Shown here: positions 16,186 to 23,274 of the stretch, one piece after another
How positions within the stretch are numbered: position 1 is the stretch's first letter
Layout: the number at the start of each line of letters is the position of its first letter
Source of the DNA: Clostridia bacterium
GTDB taxonomy: Bacteria > Bacillota > Clostridia > Oscillospirales > CAG-272
Direction: 5' to 3'
NCBI GenBank assembly: GCA_017624905.1
Contig: JAGAMD010000026.1
Location: forward strand, 1 to 64,000
Length of the DNA: 64,000 bases
Made by a program: the position numbers and the translations under genes
The notes under the pieces: model-generated
Told to the model about the DNA's origin: nothing
The model's input: the letters and a program-made list of their open reading frames with translations, nothing else
The model's database searches: none

Positions 16186-16995
16186 ATGAAAAACATTTTA
16201 GAAGCTAAATTTTTAACTGAATATTGTGCTACTGCTGCTAATATGTACCGTCTTGGTTGGGACGAGCGTAATGGTGGTAACATCTCATACCTACTAAAGG
16301 AAGAAGAGGTTAAGGAGGTTTTAGACGTTAATAACGTTCTACGTCTTATCCCTCTTGGATTTGATGCTACATATCTTGCAGGAAAGTACTTCCTTGTAAG
16401 TGGTACAGGTAAATACTTTAAGAACTTTGTTGCTGATCCGGAAAACAACGTTGGCGTTTTCAGAATTTCAGCTGACGGTCAAAATGCTGAGCTCCTTTGG
16501 GGCTATGCTGATGGCGGTAGATTTACAAGTGAGCTCCCTGCTCACCTAATGAGCCATATAGCTAGACTTAAGGTTGATCCTACAAACCGTATCATTATGC
16601 ACACACACCCAACTAACCTTTTGGCTATGACATACGTTCACGAGCTTGATACAAACAAGTTCACACATACTCTATGGCAAATGAACACAGAGTGTATCGT
16701 TGTATTCCCTGATGGTGTTGAGGTTCTTCCTTGGATGCTTTGCGGTACAAACGAAATCGGCGAGGCAACAGCTGAAAAGATTGCTAGTGCTCGTACTGTA
16801 ATTTGGGCAATGCACGGCATTTACTGTGCAGGACACGACCTTGATGAAACATTCGGTCTTGTTGAAACAGTAGAAAAGGCTGCTCAGGTTTATATGATGA
16901 CTGCTCCTATCGGTCTAAAGAACATTATAACAGACGACCAACTAAAGCAACTCGCAAAGAGATTTAGCCTAACATACAGAGACGGCATTATTTAA
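16186..16995 (+). CDS. rhaD: Rhamnulose-1-phosphate aldolase
   Basis: 269 residues, with the start at MKNILEAKFLTEYCATAANM behind AGAGGAAATT. An ATG 45 bases upstream lies inside the intergenic hairpin and adds residues the family lacks. The class II aldolase features match E. coli RhaD: LGWDERNGGNIS, FLVSGTGKYFKN, TSELPAH, the zinc ligands in IMHTHPTNLLAMTYV, TECIVVFPDGVEVLPWM, and the third His in AMHGIY. It splits L-rhamnulose-1-phosphate into dihydroxyacetone phosphate and L-lactaldehyde. It is co-transcribed after fucO, which removes the aldehyde, and shares fucO's strong codon bias. Fuculose-phosphate aldolase is a less likely alternative because it is shorter. Confidence 0.92.
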   Translation: MKNILEAKFLTEYCATAANMYRLGWDERNGGNISYLLKEEEVKEVLDVNNVLRLIPLGFDATYLAGKYFLVSGTGKYFKNFVADPENNVGVFRISADGQNAELLWGYADGGRFTSELPAHLMSHIARLKVDPTNRIIMHTHPTNLLAMTYVHELDTNKFTHTLWQMNTECIVVFPDGVEVLPWMLCGTNEIGEATAEKIASARTVIWAMHGIYCAGHDLDETFGLVETVEKAAQVYMMTAPIGLKNIITDDQLKQLAKRFSLTYRDGII

Positions 16996-17011
16996 TCATA
17001 AAAAAATATTC

Positions 17012-17044
17012 AACGCATACTTTTTAGTATGCGTTTTTCTTTTT
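17012..17044 (+). terminator. Terminator of fucO-rhaD
   Basis: AACGCATAC pairs with GTATGCGTT, followed by TTTCTTTTTT. Confidence 0.85.
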
Positions 17045-17087
17045 TAGGTTGCTGTTTGACAAAATTCAACATTTGTTCACAAAGTTG

Positions 17088-17116
17088 TTGATTTTTTGTG
17101 AACTATGTGTTATAAT
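17088..17116 (+). promoter_or_regulatory. Promoter of the LURP-one-related gene
   Basis: TTGATT and TATAAT with a 17-base spacer. An upstream TTGACA at about 17056 with no matching -10 may be an alternative. Confidence 0.6.
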
Positions 17117-17146
17117 TTAATTACCAATTTTTTGGAGGAGAGAGAA

Positions 17147-17632
17147 ATGAAATTAAAATTCAAAACAAAATTCATCGGTCGCGGAATGAAGGTTACTGAT
17201 GAGAGTGGTAAGCTTGTTTACAGAATTAAGCCAAAATGGTTTTCTTGGACACCTACACTCAAGGTTATGGACACTGAAAAGAACATTCTTTACTATGTAA
17301 AGGACAAGTGGTTCAACCTATTTAAGCGCACAAGCTTCATTCTTGACAAGGACAAAAAGCAAATCTGTGCTGTTTCAAGAAAGAAATTTACTTTCAAGAA
17401 AAAATTCGACGTTGTTGGTCTTGAGGAGCCAATGTCAATTGGTGGCTCATGGTTTAAGCTAACAATGGATATCAAGAAGGGTGAAGAGGTTATCGGTACT
17501 GTTAAGAGAAACTTCAACTTCTTTGTTAACTCCTTTACAGTAGATGCCAAGGAAGAGGATATGCCTCTTGCTATTTCAATGGTTGCTTGTATCAATAGCA
17601 TTGTTGGTAGAGCTAAGCAAGAAAGAAAATAA
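17147..17632 (+). CDS. LURP-one-related (DUF567/tubby-like) protein
   Basis: 161 residues starting MKLKFKTKFIGRGMKVTDES after GGAGGAGAG; a start 42 bases earlier would overlap the -10 region and lacks a ribosome binding site. The alternating beta strands, with conserved spacing of ESGKLVYRIKPKWFSW, ILYYVKDKWFNLFKRTSFIL and VDAKEEDMPLAISMVACINSI, match the LURP-one-related family (PF04525), a 12-stranded barrel with a central helix related to phospholipid scramblase and tubby. Bacterial members have no established function; membrane-lipid or phosphoinositide binding is only inferred from the fold. It is monocistronic. Confidence 0.75.
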   Translation: MKLKFKTKFIGRGMKVTDESGKLVYRIKPKWFSWTPTLKVMDTEKNILYYVKDKWFNLFKRTSFILDKDKKQICAVSRKKFTFKKKFDVVGLEEPMSIGGSWFKLTMDIKKGEEVIGTVKRNFNFFVNSFTVDAKEEDMPLAISMVACINSIVGRAKQERK

Positions 17633-17653
17633 TAAACGAACACAATTTTACAT

Positions 17654-17682
17654 AAAAAGCCAAGCGTTGCTTGGCTTTTTTC
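17654..17682 (+). terminator. Terminator of the LURP-one-related gene
   Basis: AAAAAGCCAAGC pairs with GCTTGGCTTTTT around GTT. Confidence 0.88.
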
Positions 17683-17692
17683 CTTATATATA

Positions 17693-17721
17693 TTGAAATA
17701 ATATTTTAAATTTGATATAAT
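17693..17721 (+). promoter_or_regulatory. Promoter of the alkD-dut-phosphatase operon
   Basis: TTGAAA and TATAAT with 17-base spacing, then a GGGAGGTG ribosome binding site. It probably drives at least alkD, dut and the histidine phosphatase. Confidence 0.7.
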
Positions 17722-17744
17722 AAAACATTAAGGGAGGTGTTTTT

Positions 17745-18431
17745 ATGAATTTGGTTTCATTGGAAATACTAAAAAATATAGATACCTCCTACAAGGAATT
17801 CTCCTCTAAGCTAATTCCTAACATTGATAAAGACAAAATCTTAGGCTTGCGAGCACCTATGGCAAGAAAAATTGCAAAGAGTTTTGTTTTTACCACGAGT
17901 GGTGAGGAGTTTATTTCCTCTCTTCCTCACAGTTATCACGATGAAAACATTGTACACGCATATATGCTTGGACTTTCAAAATGCTCAAATGAAGAAATGA
18001 GAGGATATTTAACTGCATTTTTGCCTTATGTCGATAACTGGGCTGTATGTGACTCACTTTGTGCTTCTATCAAGACCTTTTTCAAGGATTTAGATTTAGC
18101 TTATCCATTCTTGATAGAATGTATTAATAGTAAAAGGACTTACTTTATTCGTTTTGGGCTTGTCTGCTTGCTTGACTATTATATAAACGATGAATATATT
18201 GACAAGCTTGTTTCTCTTGTCAAAGAAGTAAAAAGCGACAAATACTATGTAAATATGGCACTTAGCTGGTTAGTTTCAGTTATGCTGGTTAAGCAGTATG
18301 AAAAAACGATTTCTGTTTTACTTGACAGCTCACTTGATAGCTGGGTGCATAACAAATCAATACAAAAGGCTTGTGAAAGCTATCGTATAACTAACGAGCA
18401 AAAGACTTACCTAAAGGGGTTAAAAAGATGA
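17745..18431 (+). CDS. DNA alkylation repair protein, AlkD family
   Basis: 228 residues of HEAT-like helical repeats. AlkD glycosylases excise bulky or cationic N3- and N7-alkylated bases without base flipping. The active-site pattern of AlkD (Trp, Asp four residues later, then Arg) is present: YVDNWAVCDSLCAS gives Trp99 and Asp103, and KRTYFIRFGLVCLLDYY gives Arg131 or Arg136. The N-terminal LGLRAPMARKIAKS motif is also typical. It heads an operon with dut (4-base overlap), linking two nucleotide/DNA-integrity functions. Confidence 0.88.
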   Translation: MNLVSLEILKNIDTSYKEFSSKLIPNIDKDKILGLRAPMARKIAKSFVFTTSGEEFISSLPHSYHDENIVHAYMLGLSKCSNEEMRGYLTAFLPYVDNWAVCDSLCASIKTFFKDLDLAYPFLIECINSKRTYFIRFGLVCLLDYYINDEYIDKLVSLVKEVKSDKYYVNMALSWLVSVMLVKQYEKTISVLLDSSLDSWVHNKSIQKACESYRITNEQKTYLKGLKR

Positions 18432-18865
18432 AAATAAATATTAAAAGGTTAAACGAAAACGCTATTATACCAACATATGGCTCTGAATATGCAGCAGGAG
18501 CTGACCTCTATGCTTGTATAGAGGAGGATTTAATTATTTTGCCGTGCGAAACAAAGCTAATAAAGACAGGACTTGCTATTGAGCTACCTATTGGATATGC
18601 GGCGTTTATCTATGCAAGAAGTGGCCTTGCCTCAAAGCGTGGACTTGCTCCGGCTAACAAGGTTGGTGTGGTTGACTGTGACTATCGTGGTGAGATTATG
18701 GTGGCTCTTCACAATCATTCAAATACTGAGCAAGCTGTTTCTAAGGGTGAAAGAATTGCTCAAATGGTAATTGCACCATATATTACTGCTGAGTTTGACG
18801 TTGTCAAGGAGCTATCCGACACTGCTCGTGGTGCAGGTGGATTTGGCTCAACAGGTACAAAATAA
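18428..18865 (+). CDS. dut: Deoxyuridine 5'-triphosphate nucleotidohydrolase (dUTPase)
   Basis: 145 residues, standard trimeric dUTPase length. All five family motifs are visible: AAGADLYA, ARSGLASKRG (P-loop-like), VGVVDCDYRGEI with the uridine-discriminating hairpin, KGERIAQMVI, and the C-terminal RGAGGFGSTG arm that closes over the active site. It hydrolyses dUTP to dUMP and pyrophosphate, preventing uracil incorporation. The start overlaps the alkD stop (ATGA) and the stop overlaps the next gene by one base, so translation is coupled on both sides. Confidence 0.96.
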   Translation: MKINIKRLNENAIIPTYGSEYAAGADLYACIEEDLIILPCETKLIKTGLAIELPIGYAAFIYARSGLASKRGLAPANKVGVVDCDYRGEIMVALHNHSNTEQAVSKGERIAQMVIAPYITAEFDVVKELSDTARGAGGFGSTGTK

Positions 18866-19488
18866 TGGATTTAAACGATAAAAGCAAGGGATATATATTT
18901 TTTGTACGCCACGGACAGACTGATTGGAACTTGAAAAAGCTAATGCAAGGACGTGACCAAATTCCACTTAATGAAACCGGATTAAAACAAGCCGATTGGA
19001 CTGCCGAAGCTATAAAAGATGCTTGTAAAAAGGGCTCTTTTTCCTTTGACCACGTTTATTCAAGCCCTCTTGTTCGTGCTGAGGTTACCGGTAAAAAAAT
19101 AGCTGATGCAATATCATGCGACTTCTCTGTTGACGACCGACTTATTGAACGTGATTTCGGTGATATGTCCGGCAAGCCTTATGACTTTTCTTGTCCTGCT
19201 ATTCTGCACGATGTTCCTGAGATAAGCGGACTTGAGCCAACAAGCGAGGTTATTGCTCGTCTTAACTCATTTATCCGTGATAATGTAAGAGTTGGCGAAA
19301 AGATAATAGGTGTTACGCACGGCTCGGTTACTAGGATTTTTGCCGAGAATGCTATAAAATCACCCGACATTGATAACTTTGAAGAGGTATTATCAAACTG
19401 TCATATGGTTATATACTCATATGATGGAAAGGATATTTTAATGGAGTGCTATAATATTTCTCCAAAAAATTTAGATAGCCTTATTTAA
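18865..19488 (+). CDS. Histidine phosphatase family protein (phosphoglycerate mutase-like)
   Basis: 207 residues with the R-H-G signature FVRHGQTDWNLKKLMQGRDQ, where His is phosphorylated. LNETGLKQA, YSSPLVRAEVT, an acidic pocket in LIERDFGDMSG, and the second His in GVTHGSVTR follow. This is the cofactor-dependent PGM-like group, which in bacteria includes many broad phosphatases (PhoE, CobC, GpmB). Because a gpmI phosphoglycerate mutase is present elsewhere in the window, a phosphatase role is more likely than glycolysis. Its start overlaps the dut stop. Confidence 0.85.
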   Translation: MDLNDKSKGYIFFVRHGQTDWNLKKLMQGRDQIPLNETGLKQADWTAEAIKDACKKGSFSFDHVYSSPLVRAEVTGKKIADAISCDFSVDDRLIERDFGDMSGKPYDFSCPAILHDVPEISGLEPTSEVIARLNSFIRDNVRVGEKIIGVTHGSVTRIFAENAIKSPDIDNFEEVLSNCHMVIYSYDGKDILMECYNISPKNLDSLI

Positions 19489-19506
19489 GGCTACATAGGA
19501 GGTAAA

Positions 19507-20208
19507 ATGAAAAAGCTTACTGTAATTTTTCTTGCTATAATTTGTATTGTTTTATGTGTTGCCTCCTGTGGCGACGAGGAAAAATACGTTTCAAAATATA
19601 TTGAAGATTATAAATATGATGGCTCTTCTCTTCTTGGCACTTGGCAAGAAAGCAGCTACAAGGATGACTCATACCAAACATATAAGTTCTGTGACGATGG
19701 TACGGTTTCTTGTACCATCTACTCCTTCGGCATTGAAATGGCTCGTATGGATGCCACCTACGCAGTTGAAAATGACAACACCTTAGTTATTACTTGGGCT
19801 GGCAATAAGATACCTGACAGAAACAAATTTTCTATAACCGAGGACAAATATTTAGTTATTTGTCAGGTTATGGACTCAAGCACCTTTGAAATGGAGCTTG
19901 TGCCATACAATATGAGCTATAATAAAGGTGGAGATGACATACTCGGCACTTGGCAAAGCACAGATAATCCATCTGAGAGCTTCTCATTTTATGCTGACAA
20001 GACAGGCGTGAGCCGTGGTACAGGAGTTAGCTACGATTTCAACTATTCAACAAAGGACTCCTATGTTTTTATCAGCCTCGAAATAGTTGAAGGAATTAAA
20101 AATCCTGCCGAGGCTATGAAATACAAGGTCGATGGCGATACTCTAACTCTTACAGGTCAAAACGAAAACAAGCAAGAAACCATTTTAACATTTACAAGGG
20201 TGAAATAA
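19507..20208 (+). CDS. Lipoprotein with two lipocalin-like repeats
   Basis: 233 residues. A signal peptide ends in the lipobox CVASC at about residue 21. The mature protein holds two copies of a beta-rich unit: LLGTWQESSYKDDSYQTYKF followed by DDGTVSC, and ILGTWQSTDNPSESFSFYAD followed by KTGVS. The L-G-T-W start and F-x-x-D-G-T turn are typical of bacterial lipocalin-like domains (the DUF5640/lipocalin_4 type). It would bind or shield a small ligand at the cell surface; the ligand is unknown. It lies 18 bases after the histidine phosphatase and 1 base before the NUDIX gene, probably in the same operon. Confidence 0.72.
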   Translation: MKKLTVIFLAIICIVLCVASCGDEEKYVSKYIEDYKYDGSSLLGTWQESSYKDDSYQTYKFCDDGTVSCTIYSFGIEMARMDATYAVENDNTLVITWAGNKIPDRNKFSITEDKYLVICQVMDSSTFEMELVPYNMSYNKGGDDILGTWQSTDNPSESFSFYADKTGVSRGTGVSYDFNYSTKDSYVFISLEIVEGIKNPAEAMKYKVDGDTLTLTGQNENKQETILTFTRVK

Positions 20209-20209
20209 T

Positions 20210-20752
20210 ATGGAGTTATTTGAAAAAAAGCTTTCATCAAAGCAAATTTTTGACGGAAAAATTGTAAAGCTATTTGTTGACGAGGTTGAGCTTCCTGACG
20301 GGCAAAAGGCAATACGTGAAATTGTGCGCCACCCCGGTGCTGTTTGTGTCGTTCCTCTAACCGACGAGGGCGAGGTTGTTATGGTAAAACAATTTAGATA
20401 TCCATTTGGCGAGGTGCTCCTTGAAATTCCCGCCGGAAAGCTGGAGCCGGGCGAGGATCCCTTAGAGGCTGTTATGCGTGAGCTCGAGGAGGAAAGCGGA
20501 GCTGTAGCCGGCAAGATCGAGCATATTGGCGAAATATACACAACCGTTGCAATTTTTGATGAAAAAATCCAGCTATACCTAGCAAGAGATTTAAAATTTA
20601 TAAGCGCTCATCCGGACAGTGATGAGTTTATTGAGAGCACTAAAATCCCACTTAGTGAGCTGGTAAAAATGGTTATGAACAATGAAATTAAGGATGCAAA
20701 GACACAAATTGCAATCCTAAAAGCAGAAAAATATATTGAGGAAAATAAATGA
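20210..20752 (+). CDS. NUDIX hydrolase, ADP-ribose pyrophosphatase-like
   Basis: 180 residues. The Nudix box is complete at about residues 82-104: G-K-L-E-P-G-E-D-P-L-E-A-V-M then RELEEESGA, with the R-E-x-x-E-E-x-G metal site. The N-terminal strands (SSKQIFDGKIVKLFVDEVEL and EIVRHPGAVCVVPL) and the overall length match YqkG/NudF ADP-ribose pyrophosphatases, which clear ADP-ribose to AMP and ribose-5-phosphate. The last bases overlap the next gene by 4 (ATGA). Confidence 0.88.
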   Translation: MELFEKKLSSKQIFDGKIVKLFVDEVELPDGQKAIREIVRHPGAVCVVPLTDEGEVVMVKQFRYPFGEVLLEIPAGKLEPGEDPLEAVMRELEEESGAVAGKIEHIGEIYTTVAIFDEKIQLYLARDLKFISAHPDSDEFIESTKIPLSELVKMVMNNEIKDAKTQIAILKAEKYIEENK

Positions 20753-21753
20753 ACAAGCTATTTGATATTAAAAGAACAAAAATGATAGACGAGGCTGCAT
20801 TTATGCACAAGCCATCTTCATCCGGTAAATTGTTTGGCATCTTTCTTTTAGTAATTATTCTTTGCAATTTAGCATCCGGCTTGATAGTTGGCTTAGTAAC
20901 CACCGTTCACGACACAATAATTTACTCTCAAAACGGTGTTTATGATACAATGCTTGAAATAATCGATGCAGGTGGCTCGGCAAATGATGCTATGAAATAT
21001 TTAGAGGACAATATGCTTGATTTACCTTGGTGGATAACATTTGTTACTCTATTTTCAAACGCAGTTACTATTTTTGGCGCTATTTTCTATTGTAAAAAAT
21101 TTGAAAAGCGTTCCCTTTCATCTATGGGAATAAGAAAAGCCGGCGTGGCAGTTGAGCTACTACTAGGCTTAGCTATCGGTGCTTTGCTTCTTAGTGCCGT
21201 TTTCTGTGTTTTACATTTTTCGGGTGCTGTTGTTTTTGAAAGACACCCTTTTGACAGCAGAATAATTAGACCATCAATTATTCTATATTTCTTTGGTTAT
21301 TTAGTTAAGGTTGTAGCTGACGAGCTTCTTTATAGAGGATTTTTCCTAACGTCATTATCAAGAGATACAAGACCTATATTCTCTGCACTTTTAACAGCTC
21401 TTGTTTTCTCACTGTTTAATTTTGGCTCTATATTTATGTTTATCAATTCGTTTCTGTTCTCATTTTTGCTCAACGTTTATGTATTAAAGCGTGGTAGTCT
21501 ATGGGGAACAATTGCTATGCGCTTTGTTTGGTGCTTCGGCGAGGCGGCAGTTCTTGGCACAACAGGTCTCGGTGCTGCTCTGTTTATTCCTAAGTACTCA
21601 ACTAGTATGCTACTTTTAACAGGTGAACCCGGCTACGGTCTTGATAGTGGCTTACTTGCTACTATAATCTTCATTTTCGCTATTTTTATAATACTTCTTT
21701 TAAAAACAAAGAAAAGCGAACAATCGTGTGTTGAAATTGAATATTTTAGATAA
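20749..21753 (+). CDS. CPBP-like membrane protein with degenerate protease motifs
   Basis: 334 residues with about eight hydrophobic segments; the C-terminal half resembles the CPBP/Abi intramembrane protease family (PF02517). The active-site motifs are eroded: the usual EExxxR is D191-E-L-L-Y-R196, the F-x-x-x-H of motif 2 is F220-S-L-F-N224, and the motif 3 His region has AMRFVW with Arg258. This is probably a non-proteolytic member. It is translationally coupled to the NUDIX gene. Its function is unknown; relatives act in prenyl-protein processing, bacteriocin self-immunity or as membrane scaffolds. Confidence 0.65.
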   Translation: MNKLFDIKRTKMIDEAAFMHKPSSSGKLFGIFLLVIILCNLASGLIVGLVTTVHDTIIYSQNGVYDTMLEIIDAGGSANDAMKYLEDNMLDLPWWITFVTLFSNAVTIFGAIFYCKKFEKRSLSSMGIRKAGVAVELLLGLAIGALLLSAVFCVLHFSGAVVFERHPFDSRIIRPSIILYFFGYLVKVVADELLYRGFFLTSLSRDTRPIFSALLTALVFSLFNFGSIFMFINSFLFSFLLNVYVLKRGSLWGTIAMRFVWCFGEAAVLGTTGLGAALFIPKYSTSMLLLTGEPGYGLDSGLLATIIFIFAIFIILLLKTKKSEQSCVEIEYFR

Positions 21754-21758
21754 TTCAC

Positions 21759-21787
21759 TTGACATACAATTTAATTAGTGTTAAAAT
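21759..21787 (+). promoter_or_regulatory. Promoter of the Ap4A-type NUDIX gene
   Basis: TTGACA and TAAAAT with a 17-base spacer, immediately after the CPBP-like stop codon. Confidence 0.65.
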
Positions 21788-21838
21788 TTATTATATTTTG
21801 TTGACTATTCTATGGCAAATTCACAGGGAGATGATTAC

Positions 21839-22291
21839 TTGAGATACGAAAAATCTTGCGGTACAATTATTTTTCGCAAGGCAAGAGGCAAATACGCTGT
21901 TTTGCTTATAAAAAATAAATATACTGACTTCTGGTCATTTCCTAAAGGACACGTTGAGCCCGGTGAAAATGAATACCAGACAGCTATAAGAGAAACAAAA
22001 GAGGAAACCGGTATCGATGTTAAAATAGAAAACGGCTTTCGTATGGAGTCTATTTACCTTATAGGCAAAAAGAAAAATACCGAGAAAAAGGTTGTATACT
22101 TTACAGCTCTTACCACACGTGCCTATGTAGTGCCACAGGCTGAAGAAATCTCCTCGTTTCATTGGTTCTTTGAGGATGAGTTCCCATACGACCATACATT
22201 TGACAATGACAAATTAATCTTTGCTGAAGCTCTTAAATTTATCAAGGAACGCTTTGGTGAGGCTACTGAAAATACACTATTTAAAAAATAA
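21839..22291 (+). CDS. NUDIX hydrolase, diadenosine tetraphosphatase-like
   Basis: 150 residues from a TTG start, giving the family-typical N-terminus M-R-Y-E-K-S-C-G-T-I-I-F. The TTG has a GGGAG ribosome binding site 9 bases upstream. An in-frame ATG at 21812 has no ribosome binding site and would lie about 20 bases from the transcription start. The Nudix box FPKGHVEPGENEYQTAIRE then TKEETGI is complete. The K-N-x-x-x-x-W-S-F-P-K-G-H context is that of bis(5'-nucleosyl)-tetraphosphatases. It has its own promoter and terminator. Confidence 0.85.
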   Translation: MRYEKSCGTIIFRKARGKYAVLLIKNKYTDFWSFPKGHVEPGENEYQTAIRETKEETGIDVKIENGFRMESIYLIGKKKNTEKKVVYFTALTTRAYVVPQAEEISSFHWFFEDEFPYDHTFDNDKLIFAEALKFIKERFGEATENTLFKK

Positions 22292-22294
22292 ATT

Positions 22295-22318
22295 GGGAGC
22301 AAAATTGCTCCCTTTTTT
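22295..22318 (+). terminator. Terminator of the Ap4A-type NUDIX gene
   Basis: GGGAGCAA pairs with TTGCTCCC, followed by six T. Confidence 0.9.
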
Positions 22319-22470
22319 ATTCTCTGTTGGTTTTCATGGCTTCAAAGCCTTAGTGCTTAGTTTTTTGTGATTACGACTAGTTTTCAATATTTTTTCAAAC
22401 TAAAAAATCGGAGATGTGCAAATTAAGCATTCTTCGTTCATTTTTGTTACCTCGTTAAATTGGAGTTTGT

Positions 22471-23256
22471 TTAATTCTTTTTGTATTCAAACAAGCGATA
22501 CAACTTTTTTGAGAAACTGCCTGCATAGAGCCTTGCAAAAACGAACCTTTCAAATCCTTTTAGCTCGTTAATGTATTTCTCTGGTATCATTGTGTGTTCT
22601 TTTGTAAAAGCAAGCTTCTCGGTTTGATAAGCTTGAGGGTTATCTATACCATAAACCTCGGTTACACCTACATCATTTATAGGGTTTCTTCGCTTTGACA
22701 TTTTAGCGGCAAAAGAAGTATAAGCATCCACCAAAAGCACAATACTTTCAAAATGAGTGCAAAGGCAATCAATTAAATTTCGCATTTCGTCTGCGGTCAA
22801 ATACATACTCACGCCTTCCATAACTACAATGGCGGATTTGTTTTCTTTGACATTTGTTAGCCAAGTGCAATCTCTTACATCGCCTGCAATCATTTTATAG
22901 TTATCCGTTTCGGCATAGTAGCGTTTTCTTTCTTCAATAACTTCCGTAAAATCCACGTCATACCACTTGTGATCTTTATCTCCGACTCTTATGACACGGC
23001 TATCCATTCCGCACCCGATGTGTATGACCACGGCATCAGACGCATTTGACATTTGCTGTTTTACCCATTCATCAAATATAGCAGAACGAATACCCATATA
23101 GTATGCAAGCCATTTAGATTTGGATTTTCCTTTAAGTGAAAAGCCTTCCGCCTCCCAAATTTCTTCGGCTTTTTTATCATCAAGGAACAAGCCCTTTTTG
23201 CTCACGTAGGACTTACCGTATAAGGGGATGTATAGTGTTTTATTTACGCTATTCAT
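22471..23256 (-). CDS. Leucine carboxyl methyltransferase-family SAM methyltransferase
   Basis: 261 residues. The SAM-binding glycine loop is VVIHIGCGMDSRV (about residues 76-88), followed by the acidic ribose-binding WYDVDFTEVIEERK and a motif III-like VVMEGVSMYLTADEM. The C-G-x-D-S-R signature is characteristic of the LCM/TIGR00027 group (PF04072), which methylates small carboxylic metabolites in bacteria. The substrate is unknown. It starts 18 bases downstream of the CoA-disulfide reductase stop codon. The sequence spanning that stop and its ribosome binding site (GATAAATAAGAATTTG) matches the leaders of the accessory genes at 1150-1730, and the sequence after its own stop also resembles their trailers. 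This suggests it was inserted here by recombination. Confidence 0.82.
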   Translation of the reverse strand: MNSVNKTLYIPLYGKSYVSKKGLFLDDKKAEEIWEAEGFSLKGKSKSKWLAYYMGIRSAIFDEWVKQQMSNASDAVVIHIGCGMDSRVIRVGDKDHKWYDVDFTEVIEERKRYYAETDNYKMIAGDVRDCTWLTNVKENKSAIVVMEGVSMYLTADEMRNLIDCLCTHFESIVLLVDAYTSFAAKMSKRRNPINDVGVTEVYGIDNPQAYQTEKLAFTKEHTMIPEKYINELKGFERFVFARLYAGSFSKKLYRLFEYKKN

Positions 23257-23274
23257 ATATGCTCCTACAAATTC

